NCBI GenBank assembly: GCA_013361525.1
Contig: JABFXY010000106.1
Span: forward strand, 1-64,000
Source: Polyangiaceae bacterium
GTDB lineage: Bacteria > Myxococcota_A > Polyangia > Polyangiales > Polyangiaceae
Length of the DNA stretch: 64,000 nt
Direction of reading: 5' to 3'
Position numbers and translations under genes: made by a program. The notes beneath the pieces are model-generated. The model did not search any database, was not told the origin of the DNA, and saw only the letters and a list, made by a program, of their open reading frames with translations. Below are positions 62,707 through 64,000 of this stretch, piece by piece; the first letter of the stretch is position 1; every line of letters begins with the position of its first letter.

Positions 62707-63114
62707 TTACGAACCGTCGCGGGCGATTTGGGCGAGCTCTTTGGTGTGCCGGACGATCGCCACGTCGATGTCGCTCAGCGTAGCTTCGAGCTCGTTCGCG
62801 TCGAGATTGTCGAGCGCGAGGGCCGCCGACAGCACGATGGATCCATTCTCGAGGCCGTACGACGCGTGCATCAGGTCGCTCGCGTTGAGCTCGAGGAGCT
62901 TGCGGAAGAACCGCAGCTGGTGCCCCTCGTCGGTCGGCGTCGGGCCGATGTTCACGTTGATCGCGACGATCGGCGGCGCGACGCGGATCGCCATGACGGG
63001 CGTATCGGGCGACGTGATGAGGAACGTCGCGGATGAGCCGTTGACCTCGCGCTTCTCGAAAGTGCGCCCGAGGTTGAGCAGATAGGTTTCGACGTCGTCA
63101 GCGTTTCGAGCCAT
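62707..63114 (-). CDS. YbjN/CesT-like small protein
   Basis: A 135-residue alpha/beta protein without a signal peptide: an N-terminal helix (ADDVETYLLNLGRTFE), a central sheet (TPVMAIRVAPPIVAINVNIG) and a C-terminal helix (LEATLSDIDVAIVRHTKEL). This matches the YbjN/type-III-chaperone fold. Its position directly before pspA suggests a chaperone or regulator of that protein. The start ATG is divergent from the kinase gene. Confidence 0.65.
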   Translation of the reverse strand: MARNADDVETYLLNLGRTFEKREVNGSSATFLITSPDTPVMAIRVAPPIVAINVNIGPTPTDEGHQLRFFRKLLELNASDLMHASYGLENGSIVLSAALALDNLDANELEATLSDIDVAIVRHTKELAQIARDGS

Positions 63115-63260
63115 GTCAGCGCGCAGAGCCTACACCGAAATGCGAGCGCGGCGAGCGCATGCGAGGCGCAACGGGCGGCGCGCTGCGGACGCGGCAAACC
63201 CGTCATTTCTTTTCTCTTCGCGTTAAAGCCTAAAACCGGTACGTTGCCGATCCAGGACTC

Positions 63261-64000
63261 GTGGCGATCCACCCTGGAGACATGCTTGCTGGCTATCGCG
63301 TGACTCGGCTTCTCGGCCGCGGAGGCATGGGCGAAGTGTGGGCCGCCGTGGACGATCGCAATGCGCGCGAGGTCGCGATCAAAGTTCTTCTACAGCGCGC
63401 CGCGATGAAGCCGGATCTCGTGCGTCGCTTCGAACGCGAGGCCAAGATCACGCGCGCGATCAACAGCCCGTTCGTCTGTCAGTTGCTCGAGGTCTCGCGC
63501 ACCGACGACGGAACGCATCTGCTCGTCTTCGAGCACCTCACGGGCGAGTCGCTCTCCGATCGTTTGAAGCGCGAGCAGTACCTGCCGCTCTCCGAGGTCG
63601 GGCCGCTCACCGACGACGTGCTGCAAGGCCTCGTCGCCGCGCACGCGGCCGGCGTCATTCATCGCGATCTCAAGCCGGGCAACATCTTCGTCGAGCGCAC
63701 GAACGATCCGAAGCGACCCGAGCGCGCGAAGATTCTCGATTTCGGCATCTCGAAGATCACCGGCCACAAGAAGGAAGAGCCGACGCTCACCGCGTTCGAC
63801 GCGACGCTCGGCTCGTTCGCGTACATGGCGCCGGAGCAGATCCGCGGCGCCGCGCGCGCCGACGAGCGAGCGGACATCTACGCGGTCGGTGCGGTCGCGT
63901 TCCGCGCGCTCGCGGGTCGCTTGCCGTTCGAAGGCACGAGCGCGGCGATCCTCGTTTCGCTCAAGCTCGATCGCAACGCGCCCTCCCTCGAAGAGGCGAC
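63261..64000 (+). CDS. Ser/Thr protein kinase, N-terminal part (cut by window end)
   Basis: At least 246 residues, still open at the window edge. The kinase domain starts almost at once: LLGRGGMGEVW (Gly loop), VAIKVLLQ (Lys), VIHRDLKPGNIFVE (catalytic loop), LDFGISK (DFG) and MAPEQIRG (activation segment). All catalytic residues are present. A sensor or membrane domain may follow outside the window. GTG at 63261 or ATG at 63282. Divergent from the pspA operon, with about 145 bp between; it could act on those products, but that is inference. Confidence 0.9.
   Translation, partial: MAIHPGDMLAGYRVTRLLGRGGMGEVWAAVDDRNAREVAIKVLLQRAAMKPDLVRRFEREAKITRAINSPFVCQLLEVSRTDDGTHLLVFEHLTGESLSDRLKREQYLPLSEVGPLTDDVLQGLVAAHAAGVIHRDLKPGNIFVERTNDPKRPERAKILDFGISKITGHKKEEPTLTAFDATLGSFAYMAPEQIRGAARADERADIYAVGAVAFRALAGRLPFEGTSAAILVSLKLDRNAPSLEEA

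Overview
The window is GC-rich, densely coding DNA from a chromosome that looks myxobacterial, most likely Polyangiales/Sorangiineae. The signs are lipoproteins with long Gly/Ala linkers behind the lipobox, Ser/Thr kinases and many FHA domains, a complete chemosensory operon, TonB-dependent receptors carrying their own TonB C-terminal domain, and many GTG starts with 4-bp gene overlaps. This placement is inferred from gene content. No rRNA, tRNA, transposase, integrase or CRISPR array was seen.

Layout. 1-4000: a non-coding repeat element, a small secreted protein with a repeat tail, an MpaB-type oxygenase, a ParB-fold protein and an AmrS radical-SAM enzyme. 4307-6186: a CheR and a coiled-coil/PAS protein that look like the two halves of a split hybrid. 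6835-17089: J-domain protein, CheW, MCP, CheR-STAS, CheA-REC, REC-REC-REC-adenylyl cyclase and CheB. Adjacent che genes mostly overlap by 4 bp, so this reads as one chemosensory system with a cAMP-type output. 17248-26649: secreted lipoproteins, a TonB-dependent receptor, class III alcohol dehydrogenase and a 5'-nucleotidase. 26728-35422: a phospho-signalling cluster on the minus strand (triple-FHA ABC transporter, PP2C phosphatase, vWA-FHA protein with an in-frame amber codon, zinc-ribbon FHA protein). 35783-39729: rplS, jag, yidC, yidD, rnpA and rpmH, transcribed from rpmH to rplS and closed by a terminator; no dnaA, parAB or dnaN is attached.

39922-53670: an OmpA-like envelope protein, a two-gene encapsulin/encapsulated-ferritin operon, a Gre-like factor, a 59-residue membrane protein coupled to a sterol-desaturase-type hydroxylase, a pectin-acetylesterase-like lipoprotein, an ECF sigma factor with a membrane-bound partner, several lipoproteins and a Ser/Thr kinase fused to a receiver domain. 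53927-59047: a compact minus-strand lipid operon (fatty acyl-AMP ligase, CFA-type methyltransferase, ACP, di-iron acyl-ACP desaturase, ketosynthase) that could load, desaturate, methylate and extend an acyl chain on one dedicated carrier. 59750-64000: a repeat-domain secreted protein, PspA, a small YbjN/CesT-like protein and the start of a Ser/Thr kinase cut by the window edge.

Several intergenic regions hold structured repeats. One family is a pair of 47-bp palindromes about 90 bp apart, present at both ends of the window. A second is a hairpin with a compensatory base change, placed directly in front of two start codons. A third is a set of long inverted repeats between gene ends.
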